This document shows positions 54,920 to 64,000 of a stretch of DNA of 64,000 nucleotides, piece after piece. This stretch comes from Strobilurus pachycystidiatus (lineage: Eukaryota > Basidiomycota > Agaricomycetes > Agaricales > Physalacriaceae). The stretch spans positions 434,001 to 498,000 of the forward strand of contig JAHLMK010000021.1 in NCBI GenBank assembly GCA_019915135.1, in the 5' to 3' direction. A program made the position numbers and the translations under genes. The stretch's first letter is position 1. Every line of letters starts with the position of its first letter. The notes beneath the pieces were generated by a model. The model saw only the letters and a program-made list of their open reading frames with translations, had not been told where the DNA came from and searched no databases.

Positions 54920-57900
54920 GTGTTTCCGCGCGCCCTCGGACGATCCCCATTTCGCACCGCATCACTAGACAGAGACTTCCCGTTTGCCACACGCCCATTC
55001 CACGTCTCGCATCCGCTCTTTCTTACGACCCGTGCCACTACGCCACCCATAGCCACCATGTCCCAAGATCTCACTGGCATGATGACACTCCCGGATGGCT
55101 CCTCCGTTCCCCTTGCGCAACGTCGGCGTCGATCTGACGCAGACGAAACGTTTGTCAATTCGGATCCCCCTACGGCTTCCACTAGGAAACGCGCTCGAGG
55201 ACTAGAAACCGCCTTTGATGAGGACGGCAATTACGTCCTCGAGGAACCGGAGCACATCTACGCTCCGGGCGTCGATCGCAACTGGCTTCGGCCGGAAGCT
55301 TTTGACCACCACAGCCCTGACGATCCCTGGGCTACAGATGTTCGGGCTTGTTCCGTCCATCAAACACCCGCCGTGGAACTCGTCGCGCTACTCCGCGATG
55401 TCTTTTACAAGACAAAGCGAGGATTTGAGAATACCCTCCGCAGCCTGGACTCGACTACCGCAGCTCGCGATAAGTTGATGCACCAGCTCGGAGATGGTAC
55501 ATCTCTACCATCCGAATGGGCTGCCACGTTCAAACCACCCGCGCTCACACTGCCGAAAGCTGTGCTCAACGAAGTCACTACGCAGTGTAGCGCACAGAAA
55601 GGGTTGGCGGACAAGCAGATCCAAGAGGCGCAGATGAGTGTAGCAAAGCTCCACCTTAGCACGTTGAGCGTTGCCGTGACCACTCTCCGCGCCAGAGCGG
55701 ATGTGAGCTTGATCGTCAAGGAGTGTACCTCCGAGATGATCGCTCTAGTTGACAGAACCCTCAAAGCTGCTAGTATTACTTCAGCCGAGAGCGGTGACCG
55801 ATTCGCCCCATACATCGTGGGCATCGGGAGTTGTCTTCGCCGTACACTTGAAGACCTCCGGGTTAACAAGTCAGTCATCGCCGAGAAGGTGCGACTAGCG
55901 GCTGAGAAGAAGACAGCCACTGTCCAAGCCACCCAGGCCGACGTCGAAATGTCGGACTCCACGAAGCCCATCTCCGAGTACATCGATGCTGAAAATGCAA
56001 AGTTACGCGCCGAGATGGCTGAGCTTAGTGAGTCTTTCACGTCACAACCCCCTGCTGGTACTGACCATCGTCATCTATTGATTAGAAGCGTTGATCGGTC
56101 CCAAACCAACTACCGCAAGCGACCAACCACCGCCCGCGAAGAAACAGAAGCAGGACAGACCCGACAAGGCCACCTCGAGTTCCAAGACACCGGGATCGTC
56201 TTCCAAGACGAAACCTGGAAAGTCCGCGCCGGATACGAAAGGAAAGGACGCTTCGACTTCGAAGTCGGCCGGACCCTCGAAGAAGAAACCCGCGATGGAA
56301 CAGAAGGACAAGAAGGGAGGCAAAGGAAACGGAAACGCCAAAGGCGAAAAGCAGGCAACGCGGAGAGGGAAAAAGCAGAAGAAGTCTGCCAGCACCGTCG
56401 AAAGCGACAGCGACTAGACGCCCTGCACCCTACCCAGCAGCTGGGGATGGTCAGTACATGGATAACGCCGTCCGGGACGCGTTTCCATCGTGCACGGCCA
56501 AACACATACCCCCCGCTTTTCTTTCAAGCACCTTTACGTTACCAACGCCAGTTTGTTGTATCAAAAATGACTATGTTATTCTATGACACACGTATCACTA
56601 ATAGATCGTTCCACAACCTCACAGATGTGGAACTGAACTACGAACAGATGAAAATACTAGCGTTGAACTCCAAGTTCGTTCCTAAACCGTTTAAAACCAC
56701 GGTTGAAGCTGCACTTGAAAGCTTCGACGATTTCAGTCGTCGTTTACGCTTAACAGAAGCAGCAAAGAAACGACGTACCATTCAGATCATTCAAGGGATC
56801 AACCCAGACTTAGAACGCGGCCAGCCACGTTATGTGTCTAAGTTCCATATTCCAAGTCTTGATGCTGAAGCGGAACCACTCCTTCTACACATGGAGCATG
56901 CCATATCCCGGGCGCGCGCTGCGATTGGCGGACAAGTTTTAGCACAAAGATCACTAGTAGTTAAGCCAAACCTTAACCACCGTGAACTTAATAAACTGTT
57001 GGATATCCTCCGAGATAACCAACTCGTCGCCGTCCCAGCCGATAAAAACCTCGGCCTATGCATCGTCTCCGCCTCGTGGTATAGCGAGACGGCGTTGAAA
57101 CTTCTCATTAACCCGTCATACCGCGAGGAAGAACCAGACCACGAACTGTTATACAGAACGTTACGCTTGATCTTTGATAGAGCGAAACCTCTGTTAACTA
57201 GTCAGCAATATAAATGGCTATGCGAGCCGGTGGACGCTCGGAAGTTCAAGGTCCCGGTTCTAAAAGTCATACCTAAGATCCACAAAGATAAGCCCTCGGG
57301 GCGCCCGATCGTACCAACATTTGACACAATGTTGGCTAACGCGTCGGCCTGGGTTGACTTTCGCATTCGTCCCCTTCTCGCCCGGTTCGACTGGATCTTA
57401 CCAGATTCCAAAACTTTCTGTCGACAAATACTTGACGTGAAATTGAACCCGGGCGATGAAGTCTGGCTTGTTAGTGGTGATGTCGTCGCCATGTACCCTA
57501 ACATACCAATCGAGGACGGCATACAACAGATAGCTACCATGCTGGGCGTCGATGCAATGAGCTTTAAATCATTACATGACGCAGCGGAACTCACCTTCTC
57601 GACATTAGATGAACTCACAGTTCTACTAATGAGATTAGTTCTCCAGTACAACTACACATCCTTTGCCGGACGTACCTTCCACCAAGTCATTGGTACAGCA
57701 ATGGGCACAGCTCTCGCGCCAACATACGCGAACCTGTTTCTTGCTGGATACGAAGGTCCCGCCCTCGCCAAATTCACGGATTGTCTGCGCTTCTACGGTC
57801 GATTCATCGACGACACATTTGCTGTCATTGTCGGACCTAAGGCGCGTGCCGACGAATTCTGCGAACGGTTTGGTCAGCTACACCCAGACATGAAAATGGA

Positions 57901-58522
57901 GTGGAATATGTCACAATTCCGCTTACCTTTCTTGGATATCCATGTTGTACTCGAAAATGGTGTTCGAGACGTGTTCCCAAGGCTACCCGGCCCAAAGATC
58001 ATTACACAAGTTTACCAGAAAGCGTTAAACTCCTACCTTTATATCCCGTGGAAATCGTGCCATTCTACACAATCCAAGCGCGCTTGGGTTCGTGGAGAAC
58101 TAATCCGCTACGTACGGATATCTTCGAGAATGGAGGACTTCTTGAAGATGCGCACGCTTTTCGTCCAGCGTCTTCGCGACCGCGGATATCCGGGAAAGTG
58201 GCTTCGGTCCGTAGTCTCAGAAGTGTCCTATGATCAGGAGCGGCCATCCGCCCTCCTCTCGCGTGAACCAGCACCACCCTGGGAACGTGAGCAACGAACA
58301 TACGTTCTGAAACTCACCCACAACCCAGTATGGGACGAGATTGACCTCAATCCCATCTGGGCTGAACTCCGACATGCATGGGAGGAGTGCGGTCTCGGTA
58401 GACGCTCAGACCGCCTTCTCGCATGCTTCAAAAAACCGGAAGCACTGGGTGATATATTCAACAAAACGAATAAGCGGATTATCGAAAGCTATAATAGCAA
58501 CGATCAGCAACTGGCAGTTTGA
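54920..58522 (+). CDS. Penelope-like reverse transcriptase (ORF1-RT fusion if intron retained), copy 2
   Basis: Open for 1200 codons and identical to copy 1 apart from one residue: RSDRLLACFKK here versus RSDRFLACFKK in copy 1, from C at 58415. The residue at this position does not touch the catalytic core. Motifs A, B and C are all intact and no endonuclease domain follows. Both copies therefore look capable of encoding active protein. Confidence 0.9.
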   Translation: MFPRALGRSPFRTASLDRDFPFATRPFHVSHPLFLTTRATTPPIATMSQDLTGMMTLPDGSSVPLAQRRRRSDADETFVNSDPPTASTRKRARGLETAFDEDGNYVLEEPEHIYAPGVDRNWLRPEAFDHHSPDDPWATDVRACSVHQTPAVELVALLRDVFYKTKRGFENTLRSLDSTTAARDKLMHQLGDGTSLPSEWAATFKPPALTLPKAVLNEVTTQCSAQKGLADKQIQEAQMSVAKLHLSTLSVAVTTLRARADVSLIVKECTSEMIALVDRTLKAASITSAESGDRFAPYIVGIGSCLRRTLEDLRVNKSVIAEKVRLAAEKKTATVQATQADVEMSDSTKPISEYIDAENAKLRAEMAELSESFTSQPPAGTDHRHLLIRSVDRSQTNYRKRPTTAREETEAGQTRQGHLEFQDTGIVFQDETWKVRAGYERKGRFDFEVGRTLEEETRDGTEGQEGRQRKRKRQRRKAGNAEREKAEEVCQHRRKRQRLDALHPTQQLGMVSTWITPSGTRFHRARPNTYPPLFFQAPLRYQRQFVVSKMTMLFYDTRITNRSFHNLTDVELNYEQMKILALNSKFVPKPFKTTVEAALESFDDFSRRLRLTEAAKKRRTIQIIQGINPDLERGQPRYVSKFHIPSLDAEAEPLLLHMEHAISRARAAIGGQVLAQRSLVVKPNLNHRELNKLLDILRDNQLVAVPADKNLGLCIVSASWYSETALKLLINPSYREEEPDHELLYRTLRLIFDRAKPLLTSQQYKWLCEPVDARKFKVPVLKVIPKIHKDKPSGRPIVPTFDTMLANASAWVDFRIRPLLARFDWILPDSKTFCRQILDVKLNPGDEVWLVSGDVVAMYPNIPIEDGIQQIATMLGVDAMSFKSLHDAAELTFSTLDELTVLLMRLVLQYNYTSFAGRTFHQVIGTAMGTALAPTYANLFLAGYEGPALAKFTDCLRFYGRFIDDTFAVIVGPKARADEFCERFGQLHPDMKMEWNMSQFRLPFLDIHVVLENGVRDVFPRLPGPKIITQVYQKALNSYLYIPWKSCHSTQSKRAWVRGELIRYVRISSRMEDFLKMRTLFVQRLRDRGYPGKWLRSVVSEVSYDQERPSALLSREPAPPWEREQRTYVLKLTHNPVWDEIDLNPIWAELRHAWEECGLGRRSDRLLACFKKPEALGDIFNKTNKRIIESYNSNDQQLAV
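55058..56417 (+). CDS. Retroelement ORF1 (spliced), copy 2
   Basis: Identical in sequence to copy 1: start in gccaccATGtcc context, intron 56028-56085, stop at 56415-56417 after STVESDSD. Everything said of copy 1 applies. Two intact copies argue against decay of this frame. Confidence 0.65.
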
Positions 58523-58541
58523 TACGGTTTTTTAACCTCAC

Positions 58542-59204
58542 GCCTTCAGAGACGCGCGATGCGCGTCTCTTACAGCGCTCGGTTAAAAATACTTTAACGT
58601 ATCAACTCACCTAATGCTACTGTTCCATCTCCCTTCTCCGTCTCACGCCGTACCACATTCCGCGGACGCGTCATTAGAGCACGTCTGACCCACGTACTCG
58701 GATTCTACGTCCTGACAAGACTGAACTCCTCGGATTGTCTACATCCAGACGCGCCCCGTCAGTGTGAATTAGCGTGAGATACAAGTTGAACGCACCTAGA
58801 CATGACTATGCAGTCAGTGGGAAACCACCTTCCGTTACTTCAGAGTACGGAGCTGCAGAGTTGTTACTAGGGGTTGGATACCCGGAGAGATCGAATCCAA
58901 AACAATAGTGCAGGTCGTCCTAGCCAACGACAGCGCCGGAGGAGATCGAGAGATTGGCAGGACGAAGTTCATACTAGAGCCGTCGAGTTATTGACTCCGC
59001 CGCTTCGTGCCTGACACAGCTATCGCGTGGCCTCGCGTCACGTTATTGATCGCGCTATTTAGGTCGAGAGACCTGCCGCCTGATGAGTCTTTCACAGACG
59101 AAACGTACCGGTCATACGTCGCGGCCAACACTTTTCTTATTCTGCAATCGGTATCTACTAGGACTACCCGACTCATCCTGAGGCGTCGCTCCGCTCCGCC
59201 TTAC
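58542..59204 (+). repeat. LTR-like repeat 4 (663 bp)
   Basis: Terminal repeat of the array. It ends cgctccgccttac at 59204, immediately followed by the right 390-bp target duplication with no extra bases. Confidence 0.92.
59075..59125 (+). ncRNA. Hammerhead ribozyme, copy 4
   Basis: Same structure as copy 1, with predicted cleavage between 59120 and 59121. It lies 4365 nt after copy 3. Confidence 0.9.
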
Positions 59205-59594
59205 ACGGTCAATTGACGTTGGCGGATCGCCGAATATGTAGACTAAACACAGATGGACAAGAGTCTGAGACGATGTCCTTTGTTGGCTGACACTGAGTAG
59301 CTGTGTATCGGCTTCGGCGGCTTTATCGGTAAGGGAAGTGTAAGTCTCGACTGGCTTCGCAAGAACATGGCCTAACTGACTTGGTAGTAATAGTAAGGCT
59401 TTTGAATGTTCATTGTTAATGTATATACAAAGTGGTACGCCTAAGTCTAAGTACTCACAGGTTACCTTCGCCAGGCAGCTTTATGAGGTATACCTGATAA
59501 TGGCACCTGCAGCATCTGTAAACGCTCCCTAACATTCCCAAGCTCCCTGGTGACTCTCGGGACGTGGATATTTTGGAGCTGAATGAGAAAGGTA
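59205..59594. repeat. 390-bp target-site duplication, right copy
   Basis: Matches 48757-49146. This copy is continuous with the rest of the minus-strand gene that starts at 62970. It supplies that gene's last 44 codons, its stop codon (59462-59464) and its 3' flank. Confidence 0.9.
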
Positions 59595-62500
59595 GCGAAG
59601 TTGAGGAGACCCAGCGGCTCCGAGATGTCGAAGGAGATCACATTGCGCTCGAATATGTGAACTTTAGTCACCGGCTAGTGCCTTCGTCAGCGCGCTCAGA
59701 TGGGTGAGGATATTGACCTACTATCTCAGGTGCATGAGAAACACCACTAGTAGCCCATTGGAAAGGATGGTCGGGCCAGGTTTCGGCATAACAGGCAGTG
59801 ATTGCTGCGATAGATCCTTCCGCAACAATTCCGAAAACTGGTATACATTGAAGACCCATAGCAGCATAAAATTTGACAGCGGCGATGGCCTCGACTCTGT
59901 TGCGATGAACTTCGCTCTTGTAACCCGAAGATTGCTGGCCAGGTTGACTATGTTCGCAGAACAGAATCGGGACACGTAATTCTATCGCGTGTTAGCACGA
60001 CGCATTTGCTCAAAATGAAGACTGACCACGTTCTATGTCTCTGTGATCAACATTCTTTGTTTCCACATCTTGCACATCATCGTATATCTGAGGGTTGTCA
60101 ACACCCGTGGCATTTGACTGAGCAGAAAAGTCTGGAGGCCAGAGATCGCACACTTTTAACGTGGCTAACGTATTCTGCGCGATGTCATACATGTCTCCAG
60201 GATCTTCAGGCTCCATACGCCATAATTTATCCCGCTTCCGAAGCAGATCACGAGGCATACGAGGTATGTCTTGCGCGCGATGACTATGATGTATGGGAGG
60301 AAGGGAGGAAGGGTGTATGACGTTGAATGATTCAGACGCCGCCGCACTGCTGAAAATAGACGGCACTCTAAGATAGCCAACCAGGTGGCACAAAGTCATA
60401 TCCGGTTCTCGCTCGAAATGGTTGGAAATTTGTTGAGGTCTATCGGTGTAAGTGCAGAGAAAGAGACGCGCTTTGTTCTCGCAACGCTGTGTGAACATCC
60501 TCACTTCATACAGGGCTTCCTTGAGGGCCTCGTAGTCTTTCTGGAAAGCAAGATCGACACTCGAAGAAGGCATCGACGTGCCGATGCTTGAATCTGGGAT
60601 AATGTCGACGGGAGGTGCCAATGATTTAGCGTATTTGTAGATGGCAGTGCATTCCGTGCCAGCAACATCACTGGCGGGACAAGGCAGGCCGAGCATGTAA
60701 TGAAGTTTCTTCTCGGGGAACGACGTGACTGCTTCAACCATATGATTGCAAGGGAGATTGATAGTACGTTCATATCTATAACCGGATATGAGCACAAGAT
60801 GCAGTAGATGCCAAAATGCGTACGCGGTTGACACGTAGTTTTGATTACCGTCCAAATTCCAGATGGTCTTGTCCAACGTCCGGCCAAAAAACAACGTGAT
60901 CAAGCGGTCGATTTGATGTCGACACTCCAGATGCGTTCCCTGTTTCCAGCCGCTGCCGCGTAGGACACGAATTTCCCGCAAGATCTCTTCCATGAGCGGA
61001 AGGCCGTTTAGGAGGACCCGGGCGGCGGAGCCTTGGAGCAAAGCCGGCGAAGGGACGCGACCAGCACGCCCCAAAAGGTCAATGAGCGGAAGGGCCGACG
61101 TTGCATCCTTGACAATGGAAAGTCCCTGAACTTCTGTCAGATGATTGACTTGAAGATTGGTCAGTTGACTGGTAGGCACCTGATACTGAGAGATAAGAGA
61201 GTGGCTTGCATCCTAAATCCCGCATTTATCACTCTGTGAGGTAGAGAAGGACGCCAAACACGTACATTGGGATCTATCCAACAAAACCTTGTTAGAGACA
61301 GATATTCTTGATTGATCGTCAGGAAGTTGTCATCGAAAGCAGCTGTGTCAGTGAGCATTTGTGGCATCAGGAGAGTCCGCGTTACGGCTCCCCGAGCATA
61401 CATATAGTATTGCATGGAGAGGGTTTCATCGTTCGCAATCACGGGCATTCTAGATTGTAGCTGAGCGAGAAATCGACGGTAGATTTGGACACATACATAA
61501 TCTCGTTTTCCGACATTGTAGATGCGAAATCGTCTCCGGATGGCGGTTCACCAGCCATCTCGAGAGAGCGTAGCCATGTCCGCATCATTGTGTCCTGGAG
61601 CTGATCCGCCTTCACGTTCTCCTGCTCCGAGAACAAATCTGCTTGATCTATTCGCCAACGCAGGATTCCCTCGGGCATGCTGTCCTGCTGAGGTGAAAAC
61701 CACCCTTCGTAGCTCTTTGCACGAGTGGTGACACTCTCAAGATTTGCGACTTGGCTCCAGAGCGAGCGACAGAAACTGCGAGCCGAAGTATGATCGCGTA
61801 AATCGTAAACGCAGTCATCACTTGTTCCAATGTGTACAGAGGGCTGCGAGTGAATTAGCTGATATTGTATACCAAGACCAAGGGAACGACGTACACAGTG
61901 CGACTCTGGCGAGACAAGCCAGCCATAAACGATTTGCACGATCGTTTTCGTTGAATCGAAAGCGACGCCAATGATAGGGTCAAAAATGCCCAATGCGTGA
62001 CGCTGGAAAAGACTGCTGCATATCGCATCGTACATTTCATCGTATGACGCCAGACACAAGAGGGCAACAGGTACCCGCTCCGAAAGATCAACAGTTAGTC
62101 GCGAGAAGAAGGCATGGTGGAGAGCGTGATGGGAGCCAACAGTACGGTCGCTTGAGGAGTGATGGGAATCCCGACTATGATAGAAGCTGGCCTCCGTGAG
62201 CCCTTCATATTGCCACTCGCCCTCGAGCCACTCTGCAATGTCCATGTCACTTATGTTGCGGCGCTGTCGTGATGGTTTTTGGTCTTTCATGATCACGTCT
62301 TCGTCACTCGTGTCCAGGTCGTCTTCGCTCTCTATATCAGCTTCTTCCTCGTCCGTGTCGTCTCCCTCGATCCCCGACAAAGTCGACGACTTTTCCATTG
62401 TACTCGTCGATGATGTGATCTCCGAGTGCTTGGGCGGTTCTGTGAGGGAATGATCCTCGAAGACTGTTGGAGAGGGGCTGCAACGTTCAACTACTGAAGC

Positions 62501-62970
62501 GCACATGATCGTGGCATGTCCGTAACGCGGTAGGAGGCGAAGTAGAGGATCGTGTACGAAACATGGATCTACAGCAAGGGGGTAGAAAGACAGCCACCTG
62601 GAGAGAATTGTGCATTAGCTTGATTAGCAAGATATTCCAGTGGAACGTACTCCAGTTCAATGTTTGACATCATAGAGCTGACGACGGTCGTGACAAAAGG
62701 TTCGATGTAGATGTTCTTGGGACTGCATTCATGTAGGTGCTGGTCGCAACCGCAAGCAGAGATGAGTTCATTGACCACAGAGGCCACAAGACCTTCTAGC
62801 CGTTTGTTGACTTCGTTTGGTATGCTCTGACGTTTCTGTTGCATCTAAGTAAGCGCGTGAGGAGCGAGTACAGCGTATCTTACCAGGTGTTCGGGTTTTG
62901 TCCAGCCGGGAATCGAAGCAGATACTGCATCAACAGGAGTTACGCTGATAGCGAGTGGCTGCCTGAACAT
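59462..62970 (-). CDS. Large Agaricomycete hypothetical protein (paralog 2), 3' end restored by target duplication
   Basis: The first exons are 62970-62884 (MFRQPLAISVTPVDAV...), 62844-62651 and 62597 onward. Later exons continue through 61448, 61179-60010, about 59955-59750 and 59659-59462. The joined protein is about 1,050-1,100 residues. It has an acidic Ser-rich region (DDTDEEEADIESEDDLDTSDE), a domain with HALGIFDPIIGVAFDSTKTI, then blocks shared with the gene at 45570-48260 (YARGAVTRTLLMPQML, IRVLRGSGWKQGTHLECRH, VPSIFSSAAASESFN). The C-terminal module reads RVPILFCEHSQPG and VKFYAAMGLQCIPVFGIVAEG and ends VHIFERNVISFDISEPLGL. In the other paralog the equivalent of CEHS is CEHKK, so a possible catalytic Lys is lost here. 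No function is known. All junctions followed keep frame, so the gene looks intact despite the retroelement insertion in its last exon. Confidence 0.7.
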
Positions 62971-63763
62971 GTCAGCCCGCGAATTTCAAGGAATACACGT
63001 TCTATGTTGAACGTAAAGGTTGAACTTCAATGAAGCATCCCGTTTTGGAATAACGATCAAAAGCATCGCGGCATCCCCGGCATCCTGCACAGCCTCCAAC
63101 TAGCCCTTTCACCTGCCTCCCACCTTCGTTCGTCTCTGTCCGACTAGAAGTCCTGCTTTTCACAGGCCACACGCCTCATACTTTGGCGCCAGACCCGCTA
63201 CGGACGCGCTAAACAGGTTATCGGTTGAACAGCAACGACGCCACAATTCTACGCCCAACTTGTGAAGTCTAGTAAATATGATTCGGCCATAGCGCCTGCA
63301 TGCCATCGAGTAGGCCATCGAAAATGGAGAGACTTCGTTCTTGACAGGCAATGTGCGTTCTTCCCAGCTGGTTTTTTTCTCCTCCTGCTATCTCGTTTGT
63401 AGTACTTATATGTTGTATAGACCGGTCTCTTCCTTAATGTACATACACACGTCTCGGAAACATTGTGAAATCAGCCTGTCAAATAATTGACCTCGGAACT
63501 ATCTCGCGTGGTGGCAGGAGACGAGTCGATAGATATTCTCAAGTGTTCCGTTATGATTTTTGCAGGCAGTGGCCGTGATGGAGGTGCGTTGCTTGTCTTG
63601 ATTTTATTTTGCCTCCTTGATTCCGTGGACCAGACAACAGAGTCTTATTGTCACCCCAACTGCCTTTTGTTTTCCACTGGTATAAGCATCCGCCCACCCT
63701 GCTAACAAGTCACATCCCGTCTCTCCTTCTCCCTCATTCGTCACGGTCATCCATCATATCTTC
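62971..63763. other. Divergent promoter region
   Basis: About 800 bp lie between the minus-strand gene starting at 62970 and the plus-strand frame starting at 63764. It is likely to hold both promoters. No repeat or additional gene was recognised. Confidence 0.45.
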
Positions 63764-64000
63764 ATGGCCAGTCAACTTTCTCTCCAAAACCGCAGGGCGG
63801 CTCAATATGAATCCATGGACGAATGCGATACAATTCGGGACTCAAGGATCCACCAAGAATGCCCATTGGGGAGCTATCTGCGCTGCTACATAAACGACGA
63901 GGACAATGCTATCGGCGAATGTACGCCCAGAGTCATTTTTATCACCTCTCGCTTATCCCACATCTCAGGCCATGACTCGTGTGACGCGACATCAGACGCG
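63764..64000 (+). CDS. 5' fragment of a hypothetical protein running off the right edge
   Basis: An ATG at 63764 (context ttcATGgcc) opens a frame that stays open for 79 codons to the end of the window. It starts MASQLSLQNRRAAQYESMDE and includes ECPLGSYLRCYINDEDNA. A possible donor (GAAT|GTACGC) lies near 63920, so the first exon may be about 155 nt. No domain is recognisable in so short a stretch. It is divergent from the large hypothetical gene to its left. Confidence 0.45.
   Translation, partial: MASQLSLQNRRAAQYESMDECDTIRDSRIHQECPLGSYLRCYINDEDNAIGECTPRVIFITSRLSHISGHDSCDATSDA

Larger units (their letters stand above)
49147..59204 (+). mobile_element. Tandem array of two Penelope-like retroelements, endonuclease-deficient, with hammerhead ribozymes
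   Basis: The 10,058-bp array is organised LTR1 (49149-49811), internal region with ORF, LTR2 (53514-54176), LTR3 (54177-54839), internal region with ORF, LTR4 (58542-59204). The two halves repeat with a period of 5028 bp. The only difference I found is T at 53387 versus C at 58415, which changes Phe to Leu near the protein's end. The RT has Penelope-like motifs (DVVAMYPNIP, GTAMGTALAPTYAN, FIDDTF), and no GIY-YIG domain follows. Known relatives are the telomere-associated Athena and Coprina elements lacking an endonuclease. Head-to-tail tandem insertion with LTR-like ends is a known habit of Penelope-like elements. The left junction carries two extra C residues; the right junction is flush. 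The flanking 390-bp duplication shows the array is one insertion event. Confidence 0.93.

Noticed and set aside
49147..59204. Classical LTR (Gypsy/Copia) retrotransposon
   Set aside because: The repeats look like LTRs, but no protease, RNase H or integrase is present. The RT motifs are of the Penelope type, and tandem LTR-LTR junctions with hammerheads fit Penelope-like elements.
62569..62597. 29-nt intron (GTGGCTG...TGTAG) in the 62970 gene
   Set aside because: Too short for this genome. A 53-nt intron ending at 62598 with donor GTACGT and a good branch site gives a continuous frame.

Overview
The window is nuclear DNA of a filamentous basidiomycete, most likely an Agaricomycete. Genes are densely split by roughly 45-60 nt GT-AG introns. 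Conserved proteins have basidiomycete-like sequences (a Rad6-type E2, a Gin4/Hsl1-type kinase, a polo kinase), and several families are typical of mushrooms (DUF6535, DUF6699, Crinkler-type P-loop NTPase). No rRNA, tRNA or CRISPR was recognised. All gene models are hand-spliced from the sequence, so exon edges may be off by a base or so.

Layout. 1-1285: 3'-truncated unknown gene (minus). 2375-3752: single-pass membrane protein (minus). 3753-6680: gene-poor, with a minisatellite. 6681-8794: intact 11-exon NCS1 permease. 9034-10646: MTG1-like circularly permuted GTPase (minus). 11463-12179: unknown basic protein (minus). 12180-15540: gene-poor. 15541-18478: Gin4/Hsl1-like kinase (minus). 19335-20633: DUF6535 protein. 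21282-22233: small acidic protein. 22787-23391: RAD6/UBC2. 25649-26410: multi-pass membrane protein. 26601-27831: secreted GH43-like enzyme. 27760-30640: local segmental duplication holding 3'-end copies of the GH43 and SNG1 genes around a decayed Crinkler-like gene. 30642-32407: intact SNG1-like gene (minus). 32919-33715: unknown. 34100-36891: polo kinase. 39895-40665: DUF6699 protein. 42081-44183: GT90/CAP10 glycosyltransferase. 45570-48260 and 59462-62970: two paralogous large proteins (minus) with a possible PD-(D/E)XK-like C-terminal domain. 63764-64000: start of another gene.

The most striking region is 48757-59594. A 10,058-bp head-to-tail array of two near-identical Penelope-like elements (LTR-ORF-LTR|LTR-ORF-LTR) sits between two identical 390-bp direct copies of the target. 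Each of the four 663-bp LTR-like repeats carries a complete hammerhead ribozyme on the coding strand. The reverse transcriptase has no GIY-YIG endonuclease domain. Its coding region contains a strong 58-nt intron whose splicing switches between a short lysine-rich ORF1 product and an ORF1-RT fusion. The array landed inside the last exon of the 59462-62970 gene, but the long target duplication regenerated an intact 3' end. Transcripts of the array could self-cleave into a 4365-nt coding RNA and a 663-nt noncoding, retrozyme-like RNA.

Housekeeping and cell-cycle genes (polo kinase, Gin4-like kinase, RAD6, MTG1) are interspersed with accessory genes. No biosynthetic cluster or operon-like arrangement is apparent.
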